The position numbers were made by a program, and so were the translations under genes. A stretch of 60,820 nt of DNA from an uncultured Pelagibacteraceae bacterium (lineage in GTDB: Bacteria; Pseudomonadota; Alphaproteobacteria; Pelagibacterales; AG-422-B15), in the NCBI GenBank assembly GCA_902578305.1, contig CACHCK010000006.1:1-60820 (forward strand), given 5' to 3'. Positions 26,782-35,250 of this stretch are shown here, piece by piece (the first letter of the stretch is position 1; each line of letters opens with the position of its first letter). The notes below the pieces were generated by a model. That model saw only the letters and a list, made by a program, of their open reading frames with translations, did no database searches and was not told the origin of the DNA.

Positions 26782-27846
26782 TTATTCCTTCTTATAAGAT
26801 GGTATAAGTTTTTCACCTTTACTTATTTTTTCTTTAATTTCTTTAATTGTTGACTCCATTCTGACATATCTTTCTGCAGTTGATGGATGAGTTCCTCCAG
26901 TTGAGTAAATTGAATTTGGAACTTCTACAGCAAATCTTCTCCAAAAATTTACTGCGTCATCTAAGTTATATCCCGCTTGTGCTAAAATATACATACTAAG
27001 ATAATCAGCCTCATTCTCATATTCAATTGAATAAGCAGTAGCGCCAATACTTTGACCCATCTCCATCATGTCCTGTGGTAGACCGACATATATTCCAACC
27101 AATAATCCAAGTAACGCCCCTGTATTTGCATTTTGAATTTTGTCTGCAACATGCTTATTGGCATTATGACCTAATTCATGAGCAAAAACAATTGCTGCTC
27201 CAGTTTCATTTTGTATTAGCCACTTTGCCATCCTTAGTGAAAAAACCATAATCTCACCATTTGCAAAAGCGTTAAACGTATTGTTATCAAGATCAATGAC
27301 AAAGTTAAAACGGCACCTTTGTTCGCTTCTGATTTTTATATTTTTAAACTCATCTCCTCTAAGAATCTTAAATTCATATAATTTTTGGTATTCTTTATCA
27401 ATCTTTTCAATATAAGATTTAAATGCATCTTCCCCCTGGATTAAGCTTTCACCGTCTATTTCTAAAATTTCATCACCAACTAAGACACCCGCTTTACTTG
27501 CAGGCGAATTAGTGCCTAAACTCACGACTTTTAATTTTGATCCTAGTGAAAGACTTTTATTTATTTCTTTACGGATCGTTTCATATGCGGAGTACTCATT
27601 TGCAAGATTCATTCCTAAAGCAAATATTCGGTCATCCTCAGCACATAAATCTGAAGCACTGAACAATATATCTGTAGCCATCGTTGAAAATGGTAAATAC
27701 GTATCAAGCCACGAATCGGCAAACATTTGGTTTTGTATATCTCTCTCTTTTTCAGTTATTGTTGTACTGTAGTCTGGAAGCTGTGTTTGCGGTTGGGCAC
27801 AAGAGATAAGAAACAACAAAGCTAAAATTGAGAATTTTTTTATCAT
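26782..27846 (-). CDS. M48-family metalloprotease lipoprotein with PDZ domain
   Basis: 354 residues. A lipoprotein signal LLFLISCAQ puts the lipidated Cys at residue 16, with Ala at +2, so sorting to the outer membrane is expected. A PDZ-like domain spans about 102-175 (LKVVSLGTNSPASKAGVL, VGDEILEIDG). The zinc site is FAHELGHNANKH (HExxH at about 223-227), with the third ligand in YENEADYLS near 275. The closest well-known relatives are periplasmic M48 proteases such as BepA/LoiP, which degrade misassembled outer-membrane proteins; the PDZ insertion is a frequent alphaproteobacterial variant. Overlaps the upstream EamA gene by four bases. Confidence 0.9.
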   Translation of the reverse strand: MIKKFSILALLFLISCAQPQTQLPDYSTTITEKERDIQNQMFADSWLDTYLPFSTMATDILFSASDLCAEDDRIFALGMNLANEYSAYETIRKEINKSLSLGSKLKVVSLGTNSPASKAGVLVGDEILEIDGESLIQGEDAFKSYIEKIDKEYQKLYEFKILRGDEFKNIKIRSEQRCRFNFVIDLDNNTFNAFANGEIMVFSLRMAKWLIQNETGAAIVFAHELGHNANKHVADKIQNANTGALLGLLVGIYVGLPQDMMEMGQSIGATAYSIEYENEADYLSMYILAQAGYNLDDAVNFWRRFAVEVPNSIYSTGGTHPSTAERYVRMESTIKEIKEKISKGEKLIPSYKKE

Positions 27847-28718
27847 ATCCGTTCTGAGCGTTCTTTTCTAATCATATAGTACGAGTGAATAAATATAATA
27901 ATTATTATAAAAATGCCACCAATCAAGGTTTTTTGTGTTGGTGCTTCACTGATAAAAAACCATACCCATAAAGGTCCTAAGGCGGTCTCGAGTAAAAAGA
28001 AAATTCCCACTTCAGGAGAACTAATGAATTGCGGCGCAATACTTATGAATACAAAAGATACACCTACAGTTACAATCATTAATGACAAAAGTGTCAAATC
28101 AGTTGAATTAATTATGAAACTATTAATAAAGAATACTGCTACGCAAGCTGTTAAAAGTTTTCCTAATATATACGAGGGTACAAAATTGATATTTGGCGAA
28201 CTTCTCATTACAGTTAAGCTTGCTCCAACAAAAGCTGCACATAGGAGTCCATAAAAATCACCTAGATATCGATTAAGCTCGTATGACTCATAGAAAATAT
28301 AAATTACAGCAATCAAACAACCAAGAGAGCAAATCCACGTGATCAATTGAGGTTTCTCGTTAAGAAAGATAAATGAAAATATTGACGCAATTATCGGAAC
28401 GAGACTAATCATTATTAAAGCGTTTGCGACATCTGTATTCGCTAAAGCTAAAATAAATGTAATGTTAGATCCCATTATTAAGATTGCATTTAATAGCCCG
28501 GGTTTTCCGATACTCATAAAATCTGGAACAGCTCTAGCACTGAAGAAAACAAAATAGCCAATTAATAATGCAGTTCCAGGAAACAGAGATCTATAAAACA
28601 AAAGGTTCCATGTATCAATTGATACGAGTCTTATAATTAGTGAGTCTGGAGTTACAATCATTACTCCAATAAATGCAAGTAGGGTTCCCTTTTGTGTATT
28701 TGATAATTTGTTAAACAT
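27843..28718 (-). CDS. DMT-family transporter (EamA)
   Basis: 291 residues with ten hydrophobic segments in two five-helix EamA repeats (about 12-145 and 155-285). The motif SLVPIIASIFSFIFLNEKPQ ends repeat 1 and LLETALGPLWVWFFISEAPT ends repeat 2. Such proteins export amino acids or other small metabolites, but the substrate is not predictable. It overlaps the downstream M48 gene by four bases. A tRNA-Arg gene lies ten bases upstream on the same strand, so it may be read from the tRNA promoter. Confidence 0.88.
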   Translation of the reverse strand: MFNKLSNTQKGTLLAFIGVMIVTPDSLIIRLVSIDTWNLLFYRSLFPGTALLIGYFVFFSARAVPDFMSIGKPGLLNAILIMGSNITFILALANTDVANALIMISLVPIIASIFSFIFLNEKPQLITWICSLGCLIAVIYIFYESYELNRYLGDFYGLLCAAFVGASLTVMRSSPNINFVPSYILGKLLTACVAVFFINSFIINSTDLTLLSLMIVTVGVSFVFISIAPQFISSPEVGIFFLLETALGPLWVWFFISEAPTQKTLIGGIFIIIIIFIHSYYMIRKERSERI

Positions 28719-28727
28719 AAATTTTAA

Positions 28728-28804
28728 TGGCGCGCCGGGAGAGATTCGAACTCCCGACCCCCAGATTCGTAGTCTGGTGCTCTATCCAGCTGAGCCACCG
28801 GCGC
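28728..28804 (-). tRNA. tRNA-Arg (anticodon ACG)
   Basis: A 77-base cloverleaf with CCA encoded. Acceptor arms GCGCCGG and CCGGCGC pair perfectly. D arm GCTC-AGCTGGATA-GAGC, anticodon stem CCAGA/TCTGG around loop CTACGAA giving anticodon ACG, and T loop TTCGAAT. The ACG anticodon is normally deaminated to ICG by TadA to read CGU, CGC and CGA. It lies between the VTT protein gene and the EamA gene, both on the same strand. Confidence 0.97.
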
Positions 28805-28836
28805 ATATAGGTTGATTATAGTTTATTTTCGTATAA

Positions 28837-29532
28837 TCAAACCAAAAATCTTTTTTTTATAAATTTGTAAATTACAGGAACTATTACAATTATACTTATC
28901 AATAAAACAGGAAGTAAATACTCTATTTTTAAAATATCACTTGATGAGAAATTTTGCGTTTCCATAATATTTTGAATTCCATTTCCAATACTCACTAAAA
29001 TATATGCCCAGGGAATAACACCAAAGATCGTTGCTATAAAATAGTCTCTAAACTTCATATCCAAGACAGCTGGAAGTAAATTTTGTATTCCAAATGGAAC
29101 TCCTCCTATTACTCTTATAAAGAGTAAGTAGCTTATCGAATTACGATTAAAACCATCTTTGAACTTTTTAAATCTTTCACCGAATTGTTTTAAAATATAA
29201 GCTTTAAATAAGTATCTACCGTACAAGAATACAATTACTGCTCCCGTGATTTCACCAATTATAGCTATGAGTAATCCTATATATAGACCAAAGTAAAATC
29301 CTGCTAAAATACACACTGGTGTTATTGGACCCATTAAAGAAATCATCACTGCAATTATTAGGATGCATATAACAACTGAGAATGATGGATAGGAAAGAAT
29401 ATAATCCTGAATATATCCATGTTGGTTTATTAAGAATTCCATGGATATAGGGTTATATTTCCCCAGAAAATATAAAATTAGAATGATAGCGAGACCAATC
29501 CCCAGTAACCTTAATGACTTATTTTTAAACAT
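28837..29532 (-). CDS. VTT-domain (SNARE-associated/TVP38-like) membrane protein
   Basis: 231 residues with about six hydrophobic segments. The conserved core MGPITPVCILAGFYFG, IIGEITGAVIVFLYGRY and FIRVIGGVPFGIQNLLPAVL (about 65-155) is that of the TVP38/TMEM64/DedA superfamily (SNARE_assoc domain). Members are implicated in lipid scrambling or transport and membrane homeostasis. Specific function unknown. Divergent from rpmH across about 76 bp. Confidence 0.87.
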   Translation of the reverse strand: MFKNKSLRLLGIGLAIILILYFLGKYNPISMEFLINQHGYIQDYILSYPSFSVVICILIIAVMISLMGPITPVCILAGFYFGLYIGLLIAIIGEITGAVIVFLYGRYLFKAYILKQFGERFKKFKDGFNRNSISYLLFIRVIGGVPFGIQNLLPAVLDMKFRDYFIATIFGVIPWAYILVSIGNGIQNIMETQNFSSSDILKIEYLLPVLLISIIVIVPVIYKFIKKRFLV

Positions 29533-29555
29533 ATTTCTTATTTAATGAATATTAA

Positions 29556-29584
29556 TTGACTATCAATAGAATGCAATTTATAAG
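29556..29584 (+). promoter_or_regulatory. Predicted sigma70-type promoter of rpmH operon
   Basis: TTGACT at 29556-29561 and TATAAG at 29579-29584 are separated by exactly 17 bases, close to the sigma70 consensus. Transcription would begin near 29591, about 18 bases before the rpmH ATG. It would drive rpmH, rnpA, yidD, yidC and possibly argB-dapD-dapE, as gaps between these genes are 0-13 bases. Confidence 0.6.
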
Positions 29585-29608
29585 CCAATCACCTAACAAA
29601 ATAGAGTT

Positions 29609-29743
29609 ATGAAAAGAACATTTCAACCAAGCAACTTAGTCAGAAAAAGACGTCATGGATTCAGAGCACGTTCTGCGACTAAAGATGGAAGGATTATTTT
29701 GGCTAGGCGCCGTGCTAAGGGCAGAAAAGTTCTCTCAGCTTAG
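29609..29743 (+). CDS. rpmH: 50S ribosomal protein L34
   Basis: 44 codons from ATG at 29609 to TAG at 29741-29743. The product starts [20 protein letters not shown] and continues with the [20 protein letters not shown] pattern that is universal for L34. First gene of the classical rpmH-rnpA-yidD-yidC cluster, 13 bases before rnpA. Too short for most ORF cut-offs, but the identification is unambiguous. Confidence 0.98.
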   Translation: MKRTFQPSNLVRKRRHGFRARSATKDGRIILARRRAKGRKVLSA

Positions 29744-29756
29744 AACAAGATATTCA

Positions 29757-30089
29757 ATGAACAAATTAGAGACATTAAAATCCTCAAAGGATTTTCAAAG
29801 AGCTAAAAGTGGACTCTTCTTTAGAAGTAAGTCCTTTTTATTGCAGGCTTACGAGGATAAATCGTGTAATAAGGTAAAAGTTGGATACACAGTTTCAAAA
29901 CAAAATGGAAACGCTGTCGTAAGAAATAAAATAAAGAGGCGATTAAGAGTAATTGCAAAAAATATTATTGGGGAATATGGTATTAAAAATTGGAATTACG
30001 TAATTATTGGTAAGAAGAATTCGCTTATTGAAGATTTTAAAAATCTAGAATTTGAAATGAATACAGCAATTAAAAAAATTCATAGTTAA
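29757..30089 (+). CDS. rnpA: Ribonuclease P protein component
   Basis: 110 residues from the ATG at 29757 (MNKLETLKSSKDFQRAKSG). The frame is open further upstream to an ATG at 29655, but that would overlap most of rpmH and add 34 residues foreign to the family, so the internal start is chosen. VGYTVSKQNGNAVVRNKIKR then RLRVI is the RNR signature that contacts the RNase P RNA. It works with the catalytic RNA (not in this window) to mature tRNA 5' ends. Confidence 0.95.
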   Translation: MNKLETLKSSKDFQRAKSGLFFRSKSFLLQAYEDKSCNKVKVGYTVSKQNGNAVVRNKIKRRLRVIAKNIIGEYGIKNWNYVIIGKKNSLIEDFKNLEFEMNTAIKKIHS

Positions 30090-30092
30090 CAA

Positions 30093-30326
30093 ATGAAATC
30101 AATTTTTATATTTCTTATAGTAGTATATCAAAGATTAATCTCTCCATATATTCCCTCATCGTGTCGTTTTATGCCAACATGCTCTGAGTATGCAAAAGAG
30201 GCAATTGAAGAGCACGGCTTAATTAAGGGAACATATTTAGGTATGAAGAGAATAACAAAATGTCATCCAATAAAGCTTTTAGGTGGTTCGGAAGGTTATG
30301 ATCCTGTTCCAAAAGAGAAGAAGTAA
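30093..30326 (+). CDS. yidD: Membrane protein insertion efficiency factor YidD
   Basis: 77 residues. The family pattern [20 protein letters not shown] followed by [11 protein letters not shown] is complete, with three conserved Cys residues. A small amphipathic inner-membrane-associated protein that assists YidC-dependent insertion. Placed three bases after rnpA and four before yidC, the usual arrangement. Confidence 0.96.
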   Translation: MKSIFIFLIVVYQRLISPYIPSSCRFMPTCSEYAKEAIEEHGLIKGTYLGMKRITKCHPIKLLGGSEGYDPVPKEKK

Positions 30327-30329
30327 TCT

Positions 30330-32051
30330 ATGGAAAGTAGAAATCTAATACTTGCAATAATACTCTCGGTAGGTGTTCTATTTATCTGGAGCTTTTTCTT
30401 TGAAGCGCCTGAGCAAGAAATGCTTAATGGAGAAATAGAAAGTGGTGACGTGTCAGAGGTTAACTCAAATGAACTTGATATGGAAGCCATTGACGAAATT
30501 GAGAGATCTCTCGGTATTACTGAAAATGATAACATTGGTTTAGACGAGGCGCTGAGTGCAGACAAAAGAGTAAAAATTGAAACGAACAGCATTGTTGGGT
30601 CAATTAATCTAAAAGGTCTAAGAATTGATGACATTGTTCTCAAAAAATATAATGAAACTCAAGAGGAGTTTTCAGAAAAAATTAGAGTTTTACAACCAAT
30701 TGATACTTATGACGGCTATGAAGTAACATTTGGATGGATAAAAAATCAAGACGCTAATTTTGAAACACCAAATGCTGAGTCTATTTGGAAAGTGTCTAAT
30801 AACAATGCTACTCTTACATCGAACAATGAAGTTGAATTTGAATGGAGCAATAAAACTGGCCAGACATTTGTAACTACAATTGGATTAGATGAAGACTATT
30901 TATTTGATATTACACAAGAAGTTAAAAATAATTCGAAAGAAGCAATTATTATAAATAACGCAAGTAAGGTAACAAGAAAGCAGGCGCCTTCTTTATCTGG
31001 TATGTTTATTCTGCATGAAGGGCTGCTAGGTGTCTTACAAGAAAAACTTGAATTAATAGATTACGACGACCTAAAAGATGACGAAGAAACACTAAACTTT
31101 GAAAGCGATAACGGTTGGGTGGGCATTACAGATAAATACTGGTTAGCCGCGCTCATTCCAGATCAGAATAAATCATTCAAAGCTATTTATACTTATGATA
31201 ACGGGTACATTGCTTACTATAGATCTCTAAATGCAACAAAAGTTGCAGCTGGTAGTGATCACATTGTTGAGAATCAAATATTTATTGGTGCTAAAGAAGC
31301 TAAACTCATCGATCGATATCAAGAAGATTATGGAATCTATAATTTTGATTTAGCGATTGACTGGGGCTGGTTCTATTTTCTTACAAAACCTTTATTCAAT
31401 GTAATTTACTTCTTCTCTGAATTATCAGGAAACTTTGGTTTAGCTATCATTATATTAACTGTTATTACAAGAATAGTTTTCTTTCCTCTTGCAAACTGGT
31501 CATTCATCTCCATGGCCAAAATGAAAATGCTTCAACCTGAAATGACAAGAATTAAAGAGCTTCACAAAGATGATAGAGCGCAGCAACAACAAGCACTAAT
31601 GGCTTTGTACAAAAAGGAAAAAGTAAACCCAATTTCAGGATGTTTGCCAATACTTATTCAAATTCCATTTTTCTTTGCGATTTATAAAATGTTATTTGTT
31701 TCAATTGAAATGAGACATGCCCCTTTTTATGGATGGATTCAAGACCTTGCTGCAAAGGATCCAACGACCATATTTAATCTTTTTGGTCTCATACCTTGGG
31801 ATCCGCCATCATTTATGATTATAGGGATTTGGCCAGTGTTGATGGGCTTAACTATGTATATACAACAAAAACTCAACCCAGCTCCTCCCGATCCAATACA
31901 AGCAAGAATATTCATGTTCTTTCCGCTCTTTATAACAATTCTCTTAGCACAATTTGCTGCTGGTCTTGTAATTTACTGGACTACAAATAACGTACTCTCA
32001 ATTATTCAACAGTGGATAATCAATAAAAGAACCACGGTCAAAACAAATTAA
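30330..32051 (+). CDS. yidC: Membrane protein insertase YidC
   Basis: 573 residues. An N-terminal membrane anchor (about 5-24), a large periplasmic beta-rich domain (about 60-345), then the conserved five-helix insertase core (about 355-565): FFLTKPLFNVIYFFSELSGN, the NFGLAIIILTVITR helix, KMKMLQPEMTRIKELHKDD, YKKEKVNPISGCLPILIQIP and VIYWTTNNVLSIIQQW. It inserts inner-membrane proteins alone or with SecYEG. The region around residues 25-70 is very acidic. argB follows after one base; the GTPase gene engB, often between yidC and argB in alphaproteobacteria, is absent. Confidence 0.96.
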   Translation: MESRNLILAIILSVGVLFIWSFFFEAPEQEMLNGEIESGDVSEVNSNELDMEAIDEIERSLGITENDNIGLDEALSADKRVKIETNSIVGSINLKGLRIDDIVLKKYNETQEEFSEKIRVLQPIDTYDGYEVTFGWIKNQDANFETPNAESIWKVSNNNATLTSNNEVEFEWSNKTGQTFVTTIGLDEDYLFDITQEVKNNSKEAIIINNASKVTRKQAPSLSGMFILHEGLLGVLQEKLELIDYDDLKDDEETLNFESDNGWVGITDKYWLAALIPDQNKSFKAIYTYDNGYIAYYRSLNATKVAAGSDHIVENQIFIGAKEAKLIDRYQEDYGIYNFDLAIDWGWFYFLTKPLFNVIYFFSELSGNFGLAIIILTVITRIVFFPLANWSFISMAKMKMLQPEMTRIKELHKDDRAQQQQALMALYKKEKVNPISGCLPILIQIPFFFAIYKMLFVSIEMRHAPFYGWIQDLAAKDPTTIFNLFGLIPWDPPSFMIIGIWPVLMGLTMYIQQKLNPAPPDPIQARIFMFFPLFITILLAQFAAGLVIYWTTNNVLSIIQQWIINKRTTVKTN

Positions 32052-32052
32052 A

Positions 32053-32940
32053 ATGTCTATAAAAAATAATGTGAGTGAAAGCTCTAAGCTTTTACAGAAA
32101 TATTGGCCATCTGGAAAAAAATATTTTGAAGGTACAGATCAATTTATAAAAAGATATAAAAATCGAATTATTGTTATTAAATACGGAGGTTATGCTCTTA
32201 CAAAACCTCATTTAGTAAAATCATTTGCAAAAAATATTTCTCTTCTAAATCAATTGGGAATGAAAGTTATTATTGTTCATGGTGGAGGACCCCAAATTGA
32301 AAATCATTTGAGAAAGAAAAAAATTAAGAATGAAGAATACCAAGGTTTAAGGGTTACAACAAAACAGATTTTAAGTGTTGTTAAGACGGTTCTAGCCAAT
32401 GATCTAAATAAACTTATTTCTAATGAAATTACAAAATATGGCGGTAAACCCAAACGTTTTAATGGAATAAGACAAAAAATCATCAATGCAAAAATAGCCA
32501 TGAATGGGAATATTGGTTTTGTTGGAGAGCCCAAAAAAATTAATAAATCATTAATTCAAGCAGCGCTGGGTAAAAATCAAATACCTGTGATTGCACCGTT
32601 GGGATATGATTCAAATAAAAATACGCTAAATATTAATGCTGATACTGCGGCTGCGTCTATCGCTGAGACAGTCAAAGCCGAGAGACTTCTGCTTTTGACA
32701 GATGTAGAAGGGGTAATGGATAATAACAAAAAATTAATTACCGAGCTGGATCGTAAAAAAGCATTTCAATACATAAAAAAAGGCACTATAAAAAGTGGTA
32801 TGATTCCCAAAATTAAGGCGTGTTTCAATACCCTTAAAAATGGGGCAAAAGGAGTTGCTTTAATCGACGGTCGTAAACAAAATGCAGTGGTTATGGAGCT
32901 TTTAACCACGAAAGGTGCAGGAACACTGATAAAGAAATGA
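32053..32940 (+). CDS. argB: Acetylglutamate kinase
   Basis: 295 residues, amino-acid kinase fold. [12 protein letters not shown] (about 36-47; the usual second Gly of KYGG is kept), [35 protein letters not shown] and [10 protein letters not shown] are the ATP- and substrate-binding segments. It phosphorylates N-acetylglutamate, second step of arginine synthesis, complementing argD and argF at 23-25 kb. The N-terminal helix before residue 30 is the type seen in hexameric, arginine-inhibited forms, so feedback control is likely but inferred. Stop overlaps dapD by four bases. Confidence 0.95.
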   Translation: MSIKNNVSESSKLLQKYWPSGKKYFEGTDQFIKRYKNRIIVIKYGGYALTKPHLVKSFAKNISLLNQLGMKVIIVHGGGPQIENHLRKKKIKNEEYQGLRVTTKQILSVVKTVLANDLNKLISNEITKYGGKPKRFNGIRQKIINAKIAMNGNIGFVGEPKKINKSLIQAALGKNQIPVIAPLGYDSNKNTLNINADTAAASIAETVKAERLLLLTDVEGVMDNNKKLITELDRKKAFQYIKKGTIKSGMIPKIKACFNTLKNGAKGVALIDGRKQNAVVMELLTTKGAGTLIKK

Positions 32941-33761
32941 GTGATAATACAGAATTAAAAAATAAAATTGAAAGTGCTTGGGAAAATATTACTAAAATTT
33001 CACCTAACGATACAGACATCGCTGATGCTGTAAATGAAGTTATAAAAAAACTTGATAATGGACAATTTAGGATTGCAGAAAAAAACGGCAATGATTGGAT
33101 TGTTAATCAGTGGTTAAAAAAAGCCGTACTTATATCATTTCGAATAAATGATAATAAAATTTTAAAAGGACCTTACACGTCTTGGTTTGACAAAGTAAAA
33201 GGTAAAACTGTTGATTGGAATGAGGATCAATGGAAAGAAGCTGGCTACCGACATGTTCCAAATGGTACCGTTCGCGAGGGATCATTCATAGGTAAAGGTG
33301 TAGTGCTGATGCCTTCCTTTGTAAATATTGGCGCTTATATTGATGAAGGCACAATGGTTGATACATGGGCAACTGTTGGCTCATGTGCTCAGATTGGAAA
33401 AAACTGTCACTTATCAGGCGGTGTTGGTATTGGCGGTGTTTTAGAACCGCTACAAGCAAATCCAGTAATAATTGAAGACAATTGTTTTGTTGGCGCGAGA
33501 GCTGAAGTTGCCGAGGGTGTAATTGTTAGAGAAGGATCGGTTCTTTCAATGGGAGTATATTTAGGTGCGTCAACAAAAATTGTGAACAGGTCTTCAGGTG
33601 AAATTAGTTACGGTGAAGTGCCTGCTTATTCTGTAGTAGTTCCAGGAAGCCTTCCAAATGAAGACCCTAAAAAGCCAAGTTTATATTGTGTTGTAATCGT
33701 TAAAACAGTTGATGAAAACACAAGAAAGAAAACATCCATCAACGATTTACTCAGAGAATAA
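32937..33761 (+). CDS. dapD: Tetrahydrodipicolinate N-succinyltransferase
   Basis: 274 residues. Helical N-terminal domain, then a left-handed beta-helix of hexapeptide repeats from about residue 105 ([59 protein letters not shown]). It converts tetrahydrodipicolinate and succinyl-CoA to N-succinyl-2-amino-6-ketopimelate in diaminopimelate/lysine synthesis. dapE, the later desuccinylase, follows after three bases. Confidence 0.97.
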   Translation: MSDNTELKNKIESAWENITKISPNDTDIADAVNEVIKKLDNGQFRIAEKNGNDWIVNQWLKKAVLISFRINDNKILKGPYTSWFDKVKGKTVDWNEDQWKEAGYRHVPNGTVREGSFIGKGVVLMPSFVNIGAYIDEGTMVDTWATVGSCAQIGKNCHLSGGVGIGGVLEPLQANPVIIEDNCFVGARAEVAEGVIVREGSVLSMGVYLGASTKIVNRSSGEISYGEVPAYSVVVPGSLPNEDPKKPSLYCVVIVKTVDENTRKKTSINDLLRE

Positions 33762-33764
33762 AGT

Positions 33765-34910
33765 ATGAACGTCGTTGAACTAACAAAATCACTCATTTCT
33801 TGTCCGAGTGTTACACCGAATAATGAAGGTGTCTTAGACCTGCTCCAAAAGGAACTCACTGACATGGGGTTTACATGCGATCGATATTTATTCAGTGATA
33901 CTGATACCCCGGATGTAGACAATTTATTTGCAAAGATTGGGAGTGGTGCACCACATTTATGTTTTGGTGGTCATACTGATGTTGTTCCTGTTGGTGATGA
34001 AAATGCTTGGAGTTCAAATCCATTTGAAGCCACTGAGAAAAATGGAAAGTTATATGGCCGTGGTGCGAGTGATATGAAATCTGCTATAGCCGCATTTGTG
34101 TCAGCGGTAAGGGAATACTTAGAAAATAATCAAGTCAAAGGCACCATAAGTCTCTTGATTACAAATGATGAAGAAGGCCCAGCAATCAATGGGACAAGAA
34201 AAGTACTTGAGGAAATTTATAAAAATGGTGAGAAGATAGATAGTTGCTTAGTAGGAGAACCAACATGCCCGAATAATTTAGGCGAAATGATAAAAATTGG
34301 AAGAAGAGGCAGCATGACCACGACTATTAAAGTTTCAGGAAAACAAGGTCATGTCGCATATCCTGAGTGGACGCTTAACCCAATAAATCCACTAACATCA
34401 ATACTCAATACATTATGTAATTTAGAGCTTGATAAAGGCACAGAAGACTTTCCGCCTTCAAACATGGAAATTGTAAAAATCGCATCAAGCGAAGGTGCAA
34501 CTAATATTGTTCCACAAACCTCGACAGGAACATTCAATATTCGGTACAACATTAATCACACAAAAGAAAGTCTCCAGTCAATGATTAACGAAGTTGTTTC
34601 AAAGAATATTGATAACAGTGAATACAAAGTTGATGTTACTTTCAATAATTCGGCAGAACCTTTTTTAACTGAAAAAGGCAAATTTACAGAGATTGTGAAA
34701 AGTTCTGTTGATGAGATAACAGGTATGAATTCATCTCTCACAACAACTGGCGGAACATCAGATGCAAGATTCTTCAAAGACTACTGCGAAGTGGCTGAAT
34801 TTGGACTTATCGGAGAGACTGCGCACCAAATTGATGAGAATGTAAAAACTGAAGATATAAATAAACTTAAAGACATTTACAGTCTTATAATCAGTAAGTA
34901 CTTCCAATAA
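33765..34910 (+). CDS. dapE: Succinyl-diaminopimelate desuccinylase
   Basis: 381 residues, M20 metallopeptidase family. First zinc-ligand motif FGGHTDVVPVGD (about 66-77), bridging Asp in GRGASDMKSAIAAF, catalytic Glu pair in NDEEGPAINGT, and the C-terminal TGGTSDARFF plus GLIGETAHQIDE. It removes succinate to give LL-diaminopimelate. Last gene of the rpmH-argB-dapDE run; a gap of 340 bp follows. Confidence 0.96.
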   Translation: MNVVELTKSLISCPSVTPNNEGVLDLLQKELTDMGFTCDRYLFSDTDTPDVDNLFAKIGSGAPHLCFGGHTDVVPVGDENAWSSNPFEATEKNGKLYGRGASDMKSAIAAFVSAVREYLENNQVKGTISLLITNDEEGPAINGTRKVLEEIYKNGEKIDSCLVGEPTCPNNLGEMIKIGRRGSMTTTIKVSGKQGHVAYPEWTLNPINPLTSILNTLCNLELDKGTEDFPPSNMEIVKIASSEGATNIVPQTSTGTFNIRYNINHTKESLQSMINEVVSKNIDNSEYKVDVTFNNSAEPFLTEKGKFTEIVKSSVDEITGMNSSLTTTGGTSDARFFKDYCEVAEFGLIGETAHQIDENVKTEDINKLKDIYSLIISKYFQ

Positions 34911-34948
34911 ACGTTAACTATTTTATCAACTTCAGAGCTATTTAGGTA

Positions 34949-35035
34949 TTATACTATCAGCAACATAAGCATGATGGTCAAAGCTATATCCAATTTAAGG
35001 GGGGAAGGATTAAAATTCCATCTAGTTCCAAACAT
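34949..35035 (-). CDS. Small membrane protein (28 aa), hypothetical, second of two tandem sORFs
   Basis: A 28-codon frame, ATG at 35035 and TAA at 34949. It starts MFGTRWNFNPSPLK, followed by a hydrophobic segment rich in Leu, Ile and Met (ALTIMLMLLIV). A weak TTTAGG ribosome site overlaps the end of the preceding sORF, suggesting coupling. Unrecognised; too short to exclude chance. It points toward dapE and ends about 40 bases from the dapE stop. Confidence 0.4.
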   Translation of the reverse strand: MFGTRWNFNPSPLKLDIALTIMLMLLIV

Positions 35036-35044
35036 AATAAATAC

Positions 35045-35146
35045 CTAAATAATTGCTCCAGCTAATTGAAAAACGAAGTAAACAGTCAAAATTACTGGGA
35101 AAGCCCTAAGAAAGTAGTTGAATGATTGCTCAAATATTTTTTTCAT
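35045..35146 (-). CDS. Small membrane protein (33 aa), hypothetical, first of two tandem sORFs
   Basis: A 33-codon frame, ATG at 35146 and TAG at 35045. The product begins MKKIFEQSFNYFLRAFPVI, a basic/amphipathic start followed by one membrane helix (about 17-33). No strong Shine-Dalgarno sequence is seen before the ATG. It is divergent from the ATP-grasp/alpha-E/transglutaminase operon and nine bases ahead of the second sORF. Not recognised. Confidence 0.4.
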   Translation of the reverse strand: MKKIFEQSFNYFLRAFPVILTVYFVFQLAGAII

Positions 35147-35167
35147 ACGTACCGTTTACATAATTTA

Positions 35168-35208
35168 CTTTGCCAGCGGCAGAGCAATCACATGTCAATT
35201 TGGCAAAG
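35168..35208. promoter_or_regulatory. Inverted repeat before the ATP-grasp operon
   Basis: CTTTGCCA at 35168-35175 is perfectly complementary to TGGCAAAG at 35201-35208, with a 25-base loop, about 43-80 bases before the ATP-grasp ATG. It is the only relatively GC-containing element in the AT-rich spacer and could be an operator for the divergent transcripts. A similar TTTGCCAG core (complementary strand) occurs at about 54787-54794. Confidence 0.35.
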
Positions 35209-35250
35209 GCATAAAATTAATTAGAACCACTATTTGAGTAATATGAGCCC

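Larger units (their letters stand above)
34911..35250. other. 340-bp gap between dapE and the ATP-grasp gene
   Basis: The longest stretch without a gene of ordinary length. On the minus strand it contains two consecutive short frames (35045-35146 and 34949-35035) described separately, which together fill most of it. On the side facing the ATP-grasp gene there is an 8-bp inverted repeat (35168-35175 with 35201-35208). No terminator-like hairpin with a T-run is seen after dapE, and no RNA family is recognised. Confidence 0.6.

Noticed and set aside
29655-29756. Upstream extension of rnpA, 34 extra residues
   Set aside because: It overlaps most of rpmH in another frame and the residues are foreign to RnpA; the ATG at 29757 gives a normal N terminus.
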